A stretch of DNA of 64,000 bases from Ascidia mentula (taxonomy: Eukaryota; Chordata; Ascidiacea; Phlebobranchia; Ascidiidae), in contig OX387205.1 in NCBI GenBank assembly GCA_947561715.1, positions 811,001 through 875,000 on the forward strand, in the 5' to 3' direction. The first letter of the stretch is position 1; each line of letters begins with the position of its first letter. Below the pieces are notes generated by a model that had not been told where the DNA came from, searched no databases, and was given only the letters and a program-made list of their open reading frames with translations. The position numbers were made by a program, and so were the translations under genes. Positions 40,506-52,936 of the stretch are shown here, in pieces.

Positions 40506-41734
40506 CTTCCATCGACACTGGTACAATCAGCCTCCAATCAGAGTCAACCGAATCAAAACTTAATGTAACCATTGTGTACGAAAGATGTTTCATACAAAAG
40601 GCCTTGCACGTTGATGCCATGGCGAACGTCTCCTCAGCCCTGAGTATGAAGTTTAATATTTACGTGGTGAAGATCAATCTTCTCTCGTTTGAAGCGGAAT
40701 TGGAGAGGACAGATTCGGTCACTGGATGGGGCATGACTAACTTTGAAATTACATGGAAAACTTATCAGAACACAGGTAACGACATATGTCATGTGGTGAT
40801 GGGATTCAAATATTTTAGCCTCCGTTTCTTTCATTAGCAGCATGCTATAGTAATTAACCATGGGATTATATTGCTTGAAGTGAAACATAGGCTCATGCGG
40901 TTGGCTGTTAAATTGCCGTGGAAATTTCTCAATTTCATAACAATGACATTCATAGGCCTTATTTTGATATTTATGGCCCCCTTAGACTCGAATGGGTCCT
41001 GCTGGCCCCCTTTGCGGGGCCTGGGCATACAAGAGGTTTAATGCATAATTTTTACAAACAGCACTCTTACCTCTATTTCTACACAGCTGCTTACAACGTC
41101 ACCCCAGGAAACTTCAATATATTCTATACCTACATCTCCCCGATGGTTCTAACTTGGACATACGCACAAGCGTATTGTAAATCCGTAACCAACAGAAACC
41201 TGTGCACGATCGCACAAGCCTGCACCAACGACACCGTGAGATTGATTGGTCATGCATTTGGAGATACTTGGACGGCAGTTCTGTAAGTCACTGTTTGTTT
41301 GTTGGTTTAGGTGGGTTTTTGTTAAAAGTAACAGTTAAACTGATGTCACAAAAACTAAGAAATATAGTTTGTGAAATAGAAATAACAAAGTCAGAAGTCT
41401 GCTGGTAACCGTGTACAAGGCAAACGTTTGAAACACTAGCCTCGGATTTTCTGTTTCCCAAGTATTTTGCACCTAATTGTAGTTATATTAAAAATCACTT
41501 AACCAATAGAACCAAAACATTTTTCAAACTTATTTCTTTTTTCAAAGTGAAGGACAGGGTCATTGGATTCAAGTTGGAACTGAAGTGAATTATGCCCACT
41601 GCGTAGATCACGTGACGTTATTCGGCGTTCCCTCATGGTGTGAACAAACCGGTGTTTGCCCTCCCTGGCAAGCGCGTGATCCTTACGACCCGTGTATTTT
41701 GAAAGGCCATGTATTGTGCAATGAAACCGTGTGA
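40506..41734 (+). CDS. Diverged lectin-like paralogue, exons 2-4; exon 1 uncertain
   Basis: Exons 40506-40775, 41087-41282, 41548-41734 have exactly the same phases as the array genes. Exon 2: LNVTIVYERCFIQKALHVDA, FNIYVVKINLLSFEAEL, GWGMTNFEITWKTY. Exon 3: TWTYAQAYCKSVTNRNLC, AQACTNDTVR. Exon 4: GHWIQVGTEVNYAHC, GVPSW, DPCILKGHVLC. It lies outside the array and has no adjacent death-domain exon, so it may resemble the ancestral single gene. A candidate exon 1 at 40015-40105 has a hydrophobic signal-like core (LRFILGCIVIFCAVY) and a GTAAGT donor in the right phase, but a TGA stands two codons before that donor. Either the first exon lies elsewhere, or this copy is damaged. Confidence 0.7.
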
Positions 41735-43437
41735 AAACTCTTCAACATTCATTGAGACGTGTAGTTTTGTGCTCGGCGATAATTAAAAAGTGCTGCACAA
41801 ATGGATAAGTTTGCGTATGTTGTTCAAACGTAATTTTGACACGCAAAAGTAAATATTTATTTTGCTGGGGCTAACATCTATATTTTGTGACGTCATAATA
41901 TCACCAACCTGTTATTCAATGTTTGCTTTGATGTGTTGTACAGCACGTTCCCATAAAATGTATTTGTTACTGGCTAAGTAGTTGTGGCGATTTTTTGGGA
42001 TTTTTTTAAAAAAAATTTATTACAAATGAACCATTAGCCTACTGCTTCACAAGCCTTTAGTAGTGTGAGTCTATCACCTACTTAAAAACAATAACATAAG
42101 CTAGCTCACATGGCAAGCTGTTTTTCAATCCTCCATGCGCAGCTTAGTTACTGTTTTTAACTTCTCCTCTTTGGAACTTTTCGCAGGAAGAAATTTCCAT
42201 TTCCAACTACCGTATTTTACGGACCATAAAGCGCACCCGATTATAAGGCGCACTGTCAATAAATTGCTTTGATTTTTAGTTTTTTGTACATACATAAGGC
42301 GCACCGGGCCAGAGTCATAGAAATCACGCACCGGGCTATAGAACGCAACGTATTTTAAGGAGTATGGGTTACCGTATAAAGTTTACTTGTTACGTAATAA
42401 ATGTAAGCAAGTCACAATAGTACAATGAGCAAAAGAAAAAATGAGCCTAGTGAATATCACAGTTGCTTTTACCGTAGTTATTGTGTAAGACGGTGGTTTA
42501 TTCATATAATAATAGTATCGGTACTGGTTTTGAGGCAATAAAGCACTACTTGATCCATACATTAGGCGCACCGGCTTATAAGGCGCACGATCAATTTATG
42601 AGGAAAAAAAGGATTTATATTTGCGCCTTATGATCCGTAAAATACGGTAAACTGAATTTCTCCCTTGACCTTTGTCATGTGTTCATTCATGTGCAACGAT
42701 TTTTTTGCGCAAGTTTATTTTTACATAAGGGGCATCAATATTTGCTATTCGAAACAACATTACCGACAAAGATTTAAAAAAATATCAAAAAAGAATAAAA
42801 CTGTGACGGAAAAGAAATTTGTTCGGTGGTTGTTATCGACAAAAAATGACCACTAGGCATCGTTGTTGTTCAAAGTTTCAACATTCTAACGAGAAAATGC
42901 CTAGGGGCATATGTACAATTTAATGCGTTGGAATGCAGTTAATTGGGATTCGTAAATACTTGTAAATAAATCAGTTGTGTAGTGCAGTTGTAGGTCTAAA
43001 ATATTTAAAATGTTAATCAGTATAATTAGTCTTTCCACTGTTGTGGGCATTTTTTAAGTTTTTGAATGTGTTTAACTGCTTTGTGAATAAATGAAATATA
43101 AATGAAGGCTTGTCAATTTAAATGAGGAAACTGATGTTGCTTGTAGAACAAGTGAAATCGATTTTTGTAAAAAATCTGCTGACATTAATGGGAGACTTGT
43201 GGCTAAGTGGCTTCACTAATACACATAACACTTGCCATTAATGATGTCCCAGAGAACAAGACAATGTGTAACAGTGCCAGATCTCAATCAATGTGCAAAT
43301 CTTTGTTAACTGCTTTTTTTCTAACAATTATTTTGAGGAAATGCCAATCGCTATACCATATTTAAAAAAATTCGTTTAACTAATATTTTGAAACATATAG
43401 GCCTATTTTGGTTTCGTAGATTTTCTATTGGTTTATA
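41735..43437. other. Intergenic: lectin paralogue to ASPP
   Basis: Holds the TIR element at 42210-42647 and otherwise AT-rich sequence. Just before the ASPP start, GGTTTCGTAG| at about 43418 looks like a splice acceptor in a 5' leader, so an upstream non-coding exon (or trans-splice site) is possible. Confidence 0.5.
42210..42647. mobile_element. 438-bp TIR transposon (MITE), TA target duplication
   Basis: Ends CCGTATTTTACGGACCATAA and, reverse-complemented, CCGTATTTTACGGATCATAA: inverted repeats of about 26 bp with two mismatches, bounded by TA on both sides (42208-42209, 42648-42649). The interior repeats AAGGCGCACCGG-like words in both orientations. No open frame of note. This end sequence is a widespread type in aquatic animal genomes; I do not assign the superfamily. 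Confidence 0.8.
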
Positions 43438-46218
43438 ATGATACCGACAGTTATAAAAGTTTTGTTGAGTGACGATCCCTCTTCTGTTGTGGAGGTTCCA
43501 ATTACACCAAATACCACAGCTACAGATGTTGTCGAATGTTGCAAGGAACCGGGTGAACAAAATTGCCACCTTGCTGAACTTTGGAGAGGCAGAGAAAGAA
43601 GTGTCAGCGCCAATGAGAAACCCTACACTATTTTACAACAGTGGGGGTCTCATGCACCTGAAGTTCGCTTTTGCCTAAAACATGTTAATGTGCCAGACCA
43701 CATGTCTAAATCTTCCGGTGATGATAGGAAAGAACAGTTGTACAATTCCTGCATTATCGAGGATGGCAAGGTGATGTCGCGCAATGGAACTGATGTTAGT
43801 CTTGCAGAACTTAAGGAAATTGCTCAAAGGCAGCAGCAGCAGATCGAACAGCAACAACAAACTTTGGTTGGCAAAGAGCAGCGTTTGAGGTTTTTGAAAC
43901 ATCAAATGCAACAACAGCAAATCGCCATGAATGACAATGATAAACTTCAACGTCTTCGTGAGAAAGCAGAAATGCAAGAAGCAAAACTGCGTAAAATTCG
44001 TGCTCTCCAAGGCAAGGTGGAACAAAAGCGTTACCAAAACACCACTATTTCCACAGAACTGGATGCAGTGAAATCATTGTTTGAGGAAAAGCAACATGAG
44101 TTAAAAACAGCTATGACTAAAGTACAGGAACTCACTAACCAACTTGATGAGTTGAGATCTGGTTCTGTTGGAAATGTCCCAAACACTGTTGCTTTAGCCA
44201 ATGGATCGGGTTATCAGCATTATGAGCTTGATAAGCTGAAGCAAGAGATGGACATTTTAAATCGAATGAACGAAGAACAACAAAGGCGCCTGTTGGAACA
44301 ACGTCAAATGCTTCAAAGAAGAAATGAAGATGCAACTGACTTGGACAAACGGATCGAGGAACTGACACAACGTCTTCACCAGAAGCGATTGGAAAATGGC
44401 TCAGAAACATATGCTAATGGTGTGAAGTCGTCATCAAACATTCCAACTAAAATGCATACCATTGTAGCAGCCGTCGAACCTTTGGTAAAACAAACAGATC
44501 CAAATGTGGCCCCAAACAAACATTCCCAACCAATGTACAGGCCAGATTATGGTTCACAAAGTGGGAAAGGAATGCTTTCTGGAAACAACATTATCAGTAG
44601 AATTGACCAACAGCCAAACACCATTCCACCCAGAGGTCAGCCAGAAGGATTAAACAATGCAATACCCGATCAAAACATGTCATACAGATACCCACAAGAC
44701 CCAGACGCCTATAACAAATCATATGGAATGGGCAGCAATTTCCAAAGGCCCCAGTCTGCAATGGCCCAACTCTTTCCAGATGTTCCTCACGCTCACCCAA
44801 AATCAGAATCACTTACAGCAAAAGTAAGGCCTATGTATCAAAAGTCACTGCAAGAAGGTGACCAACAAACTTCTCCTAATGTTGGATATTATCCTCTTAA
44901 CTCACAAGGGCCTGCCAACTTGTTTGCTTACAAACCACCTCCATCAACTTCCAGCTACCTGCAGTCAAATGTTTCTGTTCTTCCCAACGGGAACATCAAA
45001 TACACACAAGCCAAAACGCATGACTTGCCACCTCCATATCCAAATGCCGCTGATATTGATGGGGGAAAGTCATACCATTTACCACATGGAAATCAAGCTG
45101 ATCGCTCAATTACTGTTGACATAGAAGCATTACGAAGAAAATTTGCCCATGCTCCACGGCCACTGAAGAAGAGAAGTTCAATCACAGAACCTGAAAGACC
45201 TCAAGGACCTAATATTCCCAAGCTTTTGTATGATCAAATTTACAAAAAAGCAGACACTCCGTTTTATCGCCCACACATAGAGCAGCCTCACCGCAGCACT
45301 CCGCCACCCCCTTATGCTGACCCTGGCAATATGAGTGCAATTCCCGAAAAACCAACCCCGCCACCTGCAGCCAAACCAAATAAGATAAGTGAACCCCCAG
45401 TTGCCCCCAAACCTGTTGCAAAGCCGCAGCCTAGTGTGATTCCCGAGGAAAGCATAGATGAACCTGATGATGTAAAAAGTGAATCTTCTTTCGACGATTC
45501 TCTTCCACCAATTAAAGTGCCAAAAGGACCATCTAAAATCCAACCCAAGGGCATATTGAAACCTATAAATAGACCCCCTAAATTGCCGGGCCGAAGGATT
45601 CGCTTTGATCCTCTTGCACTTCTGTTGGATGCATCCTTGGAAGGTGAATTTGAGCTTGTTAAAGAAATTATCACGGAGGTAAGAGATCCAAGCGGAGCTA
45701 ATGATGAGGGGATCACTGCTCTGCATAATGCTGTGTGTGCCGGTCACTTTGAACTGGTCAGGTTCTTGGTCCATTATGGAAGTGACATAAATGCTTCGGA
45801 CACAGATGGATGGACTCCTTTGCATTGCGCCGCGTCTTGTAATAATCTTGCAATGGCGCGTTTCCTTGTTGAAAACGGGGCTTGTATTTTTGCCGCGACT
45901 CTGAGCGACGGTGAAACAGCTGCTGATAAGTGTGAGCAGTTAGATGAAGGGTACTTACCCTGTTCTGAGTACTTGTATGGGATCCAGGAAAAACTGGGGG
46001 TTGTTAGGCAAGGTCAAGTTTATGCCCTCTTCGATTACTCGGCCAATAACAAAGATGAGTTGACCTTCGGTGATGGAGACTGCTTGACCATTGCAAAGCG
46101 TGGTGATGATATTGAGAAAGAGTGGTGGTGGGCACGATTGAATGAAAAAGAGGGATATGTTCCAAGAAACCTTTTGGGAATGTGGCCGAGAATCAAGCCA
46201 AAAGATGAGAACAATTGA
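43438..46218 (+). CDS. TP53BP2: ASPP family protein (apoptosis-stimulating of p53 protein), intronless
   Basis: One open frame of 926 aa. Residues 1-85: ubiquitin-like N-terminal fold (MIPTVIKVLL, ending EVRFCLKHV). About 113-325: glutamine-rich coiled coil. About 330-720: proline-rich linker with PPPPY at 622-626. RRIRF at 719-723 is the PP1-docking RVxF-type motif, followed by FDPLALLLDASLEGEFELV as in ASPP1/2. Ankyrin repeats about 735-845 (NDEGITALHNAVCAGH, DGWTPLHCAASCNN), then SH3 at about 858-915 (YALFDYSANNKDELTF, EWWWARL, GYVPRNLLG). Family role: binds p53-type proteins and PP1 through the ankyrin-SH3 end. One tunicate gene probably stands for vertebrate TP53BP2 and PPP1R13B. No introns in the coding part, unlike vertebrates. 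Confidence 0.95.
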   Translation: MIPTVIKVLLSDDPSSVVEVPITPNTTATDVVECCKEPGEQNCHLAELWRGRERSVSANEKPYTILQQWGSHAPEVRFCLKHVNVPDHMSKSSGDDRKEQLYNSCIIEDGKVMSRNGTDVSLAELKEIAQRQQQQIEQQQQTLVGKEQRLRFLKHQMQQQQIAMNDNDKLQRLREKAEMQEAKLRKIRALQGKVEQKRYQNTTISTELDAVKSLFEEKQHELKTAMTKVQELTNQLDELRSGSVGNVPNTVALANGSGYQHYELDKLKQEMDILNRMNEEQQRRLLEQRQMLQRRNEDATDLDKRIEELTQRLHQKRLENGSETYANGVKSSSNIPTKMHTIVAAVEPLVKQTDPNVAPNKHSQPMYRPDYGSQSGKGMLSGNNIISRIDQQPNTIPPRGQPEGLNNAIPDQNMSYRYPQDPDAYNKSYGMGSNFQRPQSAMAQLFPDVPHAHPKSESLTAKVRPMYQKSLQEGDQQTSPNVGYYPLNSQGPANLFAYKPPPSTSSYLQSNVSVLPNGNIKYTQAKTHDLPPPYPNAADIDGGKSYHLPHGNQADRSITVDIEALRRKFAHAPRPLKKRSSITEPERPQGPNIPKLLYDQIYKKADTPFYRPHIEQPHRSTPPPPYADPGNMSAIPEKPTPPPAAKPNKISEPPVAPKPVAKPQPSVIPEESIDEPDDVKSESSFDDSLPPIKVPKGPSKIQPKGILKPINRPPKLPGRRIRFDPLALLLDASLEGEFELVKEIITEVRDPSGANDEGITALHNAVCAGHFELVRFLVHYGSDINASDTDGWTPLHCAASCNNLAMARFLVENGACIFAATLSDGETAADKCEQLDEGYLPCSEYLYGIQEKLGVVRQGQVYALFDYSANNKDELTFGDGDCLTIAKRGDDIEKEWWWARLNEKEGYVPRNLLGMWPRIKPKDENN

Positions 46219-46785
46219 ACCTTGTTTGTTGTTTGTAAATATTTTGTCTGAACCTATTAACTTCTTTATATAGCCACCACTACCATAACTAATGTATTCA
46301 CCAGTGTTTGTGCATTTCTTTACTTTTTTTGTTTTTGGTACAAAGGGTTATAGGTTTGTACTAGGAAACATTCAAAGCCAAAACATCGGTCTCTATTATG
46401 TGTTTTCTGTATTTTGTCTGTTTTTTTATTTTGGTACTTTAAAGTTGCGGTATTGCTTGTAGGTGCTGGTTCAAATGGTACTTCCCTAATGAATTCATCA
46501 CTTTATTCATATAAACTTTGATCTTCCTTTAATCAATTAATTCTGCACTTTCTTTCATTATGTTTGTGGTGTTTAAATTACTTTTATTCTTTCATTAACT
46601 GAACCATCCCATGATTTTTAATGAATTGAATAGATTTGGTTTGTAATTAAAAGACACTGTATAATGCACCCCCTGAAGTTGGCAATCTAGCTATGCTAAC
46701 ACACATTTAATAACACAATTTATGTTTATTTTTCATGATGTGCTGTGCTCAATTAAAACAACATAGATTAGTAAAGTGTGTTGAC
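46219..46785. other. ASPP 3' UTR and IQCB1 5' flank
   Basis: AT-rich, no coding signal. Both neighbours are on the plus strand, so it holds a poly(A) site for ASPP and the promoter for IQCB1. Confidence 0.5.
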
Positions 46786-49700
46786 ATGGATAAAGATGAT
46801 GAAAATGTGGATGTTGTCAGATTAGCTGGTTTGGTGTCAGATGCTGAAGATAGCAAGATTCCTTCTCTTCTGCTACAACTGAAAGGTAACAGAAAATATT
46901 CTTGTTTGTGAAACAAATGTTAGATAAATCAGGCCATACTGTGTCAACCACTAAATGTGTTATCTTTTTTTTTTTAATAATGTTAGTAATTGTAGGAATT
47001 TACAATGTTAAACATTTCATAATAAACGCGAAATTGTTTTTTGTCTGCTTTATATGATTTTACAACAAATTTATGTAAGGTAATATTTTAAACAGTGTGT
47101 GGATGTTACATATGACAATCTGTATGTTCATATTATTTGGTTAGTTTTTGAATAACAGCAGCGAGTGAATGAATACTGTTTAATATTTGGTTAAGCCCAC
47201 CACTTGTGTTTATTTTCCAAGGGGTTGTATTGTTTCTTAAAATAAGTCACTTCATAGTACATGAATGCCAATGTTTTTATTAGATTTAATTGAAAATTGT
47301 CCACCTGAGTCGAAAGAATTGAGAGTGCTGAGAAGAACTATTTGGAAATACGACCTGCTGTCATGGTGTGCCATTTGTTTGACGTACGACTATACCAAGG
47401 TAAAGAAGCAAATGGTCTTAAATTTTAACTATGTGTGGAAATTTGGTAATGGGCTTGGATTAAATATGTAAATGCCACAAAAGCTGCATAAGAAGCTTAA
47501 CCAGGTTTCTATTCCTTGAAAAAACGGATATTTGAAGTGCTGTGGTTCATTAAGTCCTCTAACACACCTTTAAGAACCACTTAGCGTACAAAGGGTGAAC
47601 AACTTGACCTCTTTGTGTATAAAGCTTTTTTTGTGCAATATTTTATAGAATGCATCAACTGTCCATGTTAAAGGCAAATTAAACTATGTAGTTTTACCTA
47701 ACTGTACATAAAATGTGTATGTATGTTATTGTGTTTTTTGTATGAACAAAAAACATATGCCAGATGTTTCAATGCGTGCAGAGTTGTAATGTCCTTATTT
47801 CCAAGAAGGATCCTTATCTTTAAGGACAAAAAATCTTGCTGCATATCTTTGTATTTGTTTTTTGTGTTGTCCGAACTCAAACAACAATGTTCAAGGAATC
47901 TTATTCGTTGAAAATACTCTAATTTCTGTAACACCCCAATATCAGAAACCCCCAACCCCCACTCCCCCCAAAAAAAAACATTATTGCATAAATCTGTAAA
48001 ATCAAATTTTGTGGCGACAGCAGTATTATAATAGAAACATTGTTAAAGGATTATATTCCTTTTCCAGCCTTTTTTTGGTTTTAGATCAATGGCAGCCCAG
48101 ACTACATGACATCTGCAGTAATTCATTGTCAAATTTAAAATAACTAAATACCATTACCATAGTAACCAGAATTTTACTGTTCCTCAGGTTAAAGGTGGAC
48201 TTCAATCAGCTTCAATCATAGCTGAAGTGCTCTGTGATTCTTGTTGCTTCATTGATGTGACCGAATCGCAGGAATTCTCTCAATCAACTTTACCAGCTGC
48301 TGTGCAAAGCTGCCTTAAGTTATTGAGACAGTTTCAACAACATATAGTTGATGGCATTAAGGTGAAATTCATGTGTCTGACATTTGCTTCTGTTTAACGT
48401 TTAGCACATGTATATATTTAGAACTTTGACAGATAGCAGAAAATTTAATGAAGTAAGGATACATATTACTGTCTGTCCTAAAATGATTTTGCTAACAAGC
48501 GTTGGCCTGTTTCAGGTATATATTTGTGAAAACAAAAAAATATTCGCTTTTCTGCAATCAGCTGTAGTAGTACTGATGATGAACTAAGTATAGGTTCGAA
48601 ACGTTTACTATAAAATGATTAACAGCATCTTAGCTTTGGCTTTTTTATTCAAAGTTATCAACTCCACTTATTTTGCACCCAAAAAAATATTTATCCATAA
48701 AAACATACTTTGTTTTACCATCTTTGTGCTGCTCTAACTTCCATATGAACACCTAATTATGGCTTGCTGTATCGTTTCAGCCACCTTCTACACAAACAAA
48801 ACCTGATGCCCAGCTTGCAGAGGAAATATATTCACAACTCAGACATCTCATCTCTACCCACCCACATTTGTGCACATCCATGTTGAACTCAAATGATCTC
48901 CTTCGACTGATGATGGAGGATGATTTGGGAAAAGAATTTGTCTTAAATTCAATTTCACTTGTAAGGAGAGCAATCCGTGTCAACAAGTAAGCAACTATGT
49001 CTGTGTTTTGCTAGGTGTGAATGCATTATGTATGATTATGTTAAATGGGTATCTTGTAATAGTGAAAGTATATTGTGATAACCATTGTGCATTTTATTGA
49101 TTGAACAGTGTACAGACTTGTACAGACCGGTTAATTGCATAATTCGTTTTACTGCATAGGGATTGCAAAACCCAAGCCATATCCTACTACATTGGATAAT
49201 CACATACTGTGGACATAATAATCACATAAAGAAGCTTGGCAAATTGTCTATGTAATTAACCGGATTATTCTGTAACTGCACTGGCCATTTTTTTTTTATC
49301 GTGAAATATTCGGTTAATCATGGTTTAGATTTTATTTTTTAAATTTTTTATTAATCAAGTAGAATGATACGTGTTTTCATAAACACCTTTAAAAACTGTT
49401 GGTTCATCTTTACTCTTTGGGTTTCATTATTGACTCTGCATAGACATTGCGTCCAACAAATCACAAAGAAGAACCTGCAATCGCTGTTGGATGAGCTTGT
49501 GTACAAGTTGACTGCATCCGAAGATGACGAACTGGCTCATGCTTCCACGAGCCTCATCATTGCACTAACCGAAGTCAATCATTCCATACTAAATGTTCTT
49601 GTGACCAGATTTAAGTATGTCACAGTGCAACAAAACCAATTTTATAGAAATCTTAAGGCTAGCTGGTGAAGATGTAGCTGTTTAAATTGCTACCTTGAAT

Positions 49701-52700
49701 AAACCTTACATTTCACTTGTCATATAATCTTATGCCAACACCGCAATAGGAAAATAATTCATTTCCGTAATTAAATATAACTTGGATATGTTTGTGTCTC
49801 TTTTTTGCTTTTTTCATAAACTACCTAACTATTTTTAAAAGATGCAAACCAAGAATTCAGATAATATACTGACGGGTAAAGATAGGCACCAGCCACCATG
49901 TACAAAGCAAAGATATACCACCAGTAGTCTGAAAAAATATATTGCTCTTTTTTTTGCAGGGGGCTGAAAGCAGTGTTAGGGAGATGGAATGAGCATGGAT
50001 TTGATAAAGAATTACAAACTCTTATCACCTTGCTTGAAACTGGATCCATTGAAAATGTTTTGTTTTCAAAGAAGAAAGATGCAGTCACCACTATTTGGGC
50101 GTACTACCAGGTATTCTGCATACTAAATGAGAGTTAGGATTGACAAATTGAGGTTGTGTTTTGATATTAATTGTTTGTTTTAATTAATACAAACGTAGGT
50201 CGCATTAGGTCCAGGACAAAACTTACTGTGTACTGCCATCCGCACATTTGGAAAAAGTTCATACTGTAAACATGTCTTGCTTTTCTCCAAATTTGTAAAG
50301 TTATTGCACAAAATGAATACAAGTTTTTTTTTGTGTATGTGTTTGTCAACCATGTTTGATTACAATAACTAGTTTTTGCGATTGGTTGTACGCAACTATT
50401 TATAAGACTAAAAAAGTTTCGAAACTCTTAAATTTAATGTGTGTTGATCAATTTGTGTTGCAAAAAATTTGGGTTTGTTTTTACCAACAAATTAACAAAC
50501 AAATCTCTTGTTTCAAGGGTTGGAAAACCAGGACAAGGATGAACAAATTAAAGCAGACTCTCCCAAAACTTCAGCAGAGCTTCCGGAAGAAGAGACTGGC
50601 GAGAAAAGATGAAGAGGAGACAAGAAAACTTGCTGCAATTGAGGATTCTAGGTTGAAGTTGGAGCAGAAAAGATCATTTCGGAAATCAAAGGAAAGACAT
50701 TTGCGTGCTCTAGAGATTCTACCTGCTGGTAAGATAGTGACAAAACCACTAATAAATTGAAAATGTCATGAAACTCTTGTGCATAAATAAAACATTGTTG
50801 TGTTACAAAAGCATTTGCCTTGTCCAGTTGCTGCAAAAAACATAGCGTTTGCATGTTTTTTAACGTTGCATTGTTCATGTAAGTGCTATTATGACAAATA
50901 CGTATTTGTATCATCCAACTGATCTTCCATAGATATAAAAATTATCTATTTCTGCCACAATAGACTCCACGTAAGTAGCATGCATCACAGCATCTGTCCC
51001 AAACACACATTACCATTGAAGTTTTGGTAACCAAGACGATTCAAGTGTTAATGGTCACCCAACTATTTCTTTATTTATTAGATAACGACTATTTTTCTGT
51101 AAACTTACCACAGATCAAATTAACCATCACATCAGAACACGCGAAGCTGAAGCAGCCACAAGGATTCAAGCTCACTGGAGGGCGCATGCTCAACGCAAAG
51201 TTTTCTTCAAAGAGAAAAAACAACAAAAAAGAAACACAGCTGCAGTCGTCATCCAAAAAGCAGTGAGTTGGAAATTAATTTTCAGGAATTCGGCCATCAT
51301 TGCATCTATCGTTTGCTTGTGGGTTTATTTGTAAGTGGATATTTCGATTCAATTCAAATTCAAAACAAAAATATATGGTGAATGTGGCTCCTCAGCTGTA
51401 GCCGAGTCAGATATTGTGTTTCATGAAATATGGTAACTATATAGTTTATAGTGGTCAGGTTATAATGGGGCGTGACGCACAACTTGTCAGGCGAACTTTT
51501 TGATGAGAAATCACCGCTATATGTGTCGAGTATAGGAAATCCTGTGTAGAACAAATAAACTCTATCACAACAATTTACTGCACCAGCGTTTTCGGTAACT
51601 CTTCGCAATGTTTTGCACCCCTTATTTTACTTTGTGCTCTGTATGTGGACTTATTATGTCCGGATAAAAAAATATTAAGGACGTTCAATGTTTCCAGTAC
51701 CGAAAAACATCAACTCGACAGAAGACTTTGCAAAAACCACCCTCACCTTCTATTGTTGATCGAAGTGAAATATCCGATGACCGGAGAGAGGAATTAAAAA
51801 CTAGGATTGAACATTGGCAAGCGGTCAACAAGGTACGAAGTGAATACAGTGACAACACAGAGATCTATGTTAACGCTTTCCTTCCTTGCAACCCAAAGTG
51901 TGTTGCTTGTGGATACCACAATATCAATGCTATACTAACAAATACATTTTATTTCACTAAAGTTATTCAAGCTGCACTAATAAGACCTCCTATGTGAAAC
52001 ACTACCGTAACTACTGCTTGTACTCTTTTCGTGATCAATTCAGGAAGGCTGTGACCTATGTCTGTTTTGCACTTCGCTTTGGCACTTTGGTTTGAGATAA
52101 TTCACTTTTTTTTTTAGAAAGATAGTAGCAGTGAATTTCCCCTTGAAGGTTAGCCATTTTGATCAAAAACGTAAACACGGGAACAGCAGAAATAATTATG
52201 TGATTAAAAAACTGTTATCGCTCGGTAATCGCGTAATACGTGTTGACGCACAATTTTAACTTCCTTCTTATTTCACAGAGGACTGGAGTTAGTCGGAAAG
52301 AAGCGGACGATAACCACAAGATGGCGCAAAAGATGTTGTTGGATTATCGGTGTCGGGGGTTGAAGGAAAATGGAAGAAAGCAGGAGTTGGAGGCGCTGAT
52401 GGCGAAAATCAACACCGAACTTGAAATTCTCAACAGTAAGCAAACCTACTGTTTATGTGTAACGTTGTATGATGTGAGAACGTGCTTTTGTGTAATAGAA
52501 ACTACATTTTAATAATCTGTCCACAATTGGCACAATTAAATGCAACTTTTTTGACCGACGTCCCACCTGCTATTCAGCACCCGCTAATAGAAACTATACT
52601 TGAACCATAAGCTACCCAAACTGCCAATCAGGGCGTTCGGTTTTACACAGAATGAAGATGTTCAAAATAATAATTGACTTGCGATTTAGCAAGTTGTAAT

Positions 52701-52936
52701 ACTATAAGAGAGTGTTGGACATCTGTAGAACATGCTGTAACGCAGTCTGAAACTATTTAGACTTGCCTAGCCTCGAAGCAGCAAGTCCCGATGACGTAGA
52801 CCGTCTTGCGTGCAATGCTCACGTGACACAGAATGCGGCACAAATGGAACACAGCAAACAGTTGCGTCTCCTCGAGCTGCCCTGGTGGAAACGCCTGCGT
52901 GATGTAAACGATGACGAGGCATGGGACGATTGGTGA
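46786..52936 (+). CDS. IQCB1: IQCB1 / nephrocystin-5, complete
   Basis: Eleven exons: 46786-46885, 47284-47399, 48188-48361, 48781-48986, 49444-49614, 49960-50110, 50518-50728, 51114-51262, 51698-51832, 52279-52435, 52761-52936; 1746 nt, 581 aa (human 598). Helical N-terminal half, then YYQGWKTRTRMNKL and a basic IQ-like helix (about 308-335), a charged coiled coil, and two IQ motifs (ATRIQAHWRAHAQRKVF about 386; AAVVIQKAVYRKTSTRQK about 416). The C-terminus LPWWKRL matches the PWWK block of vertebrate IQCB1. NPHP5 is a calmodulin-binding protein of the ciliary base, partner of CEP290 (family knowledge). Exon 8 must be read in the frame set by exon 7; the longer open frame over that exon is not the gene. 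Confidence 0.9.
47934..47969 (-). other. Possible G-quadruplex on the minus strand
   Basis: C runs at 47934-47937, 47949-47953, 47956-47960 and 47964-47969 give four G runs (6, 5, 5, 4) on the minus strand with short loops except one of 11. In an IQCB1 intron. Confidence 0.4.
48616..48682 (+). repeat. Dispersed repeat, also at 57286-57352
   Basis: About 67 bp shared almost base for base with 57286-57352: TGATTAACAGCATYTTAGC, then CAAAGTTATCAACTCCA and ATTTTGCACCCAA. Upstream, GAACTAAGTATAGGTTCGAAACGT may belong to the same element. Family unknown. In an IQCB1 intron. Confidence 0.6.

Noticed and set aside
49125-49285. GGTTAATTGCATAATTCG ... AATTAACCGGATTATTC, possible inverted ends of a MITE in an IQCB1 intron
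   Set aside because: The inverted match is too weak and boundaries could not be set.
51024-51266. 80-codon open frame over IQCB1 exon 8
   Set aside because: The frame fixed by the flanking exons gives two IQ motifs; this one does not.
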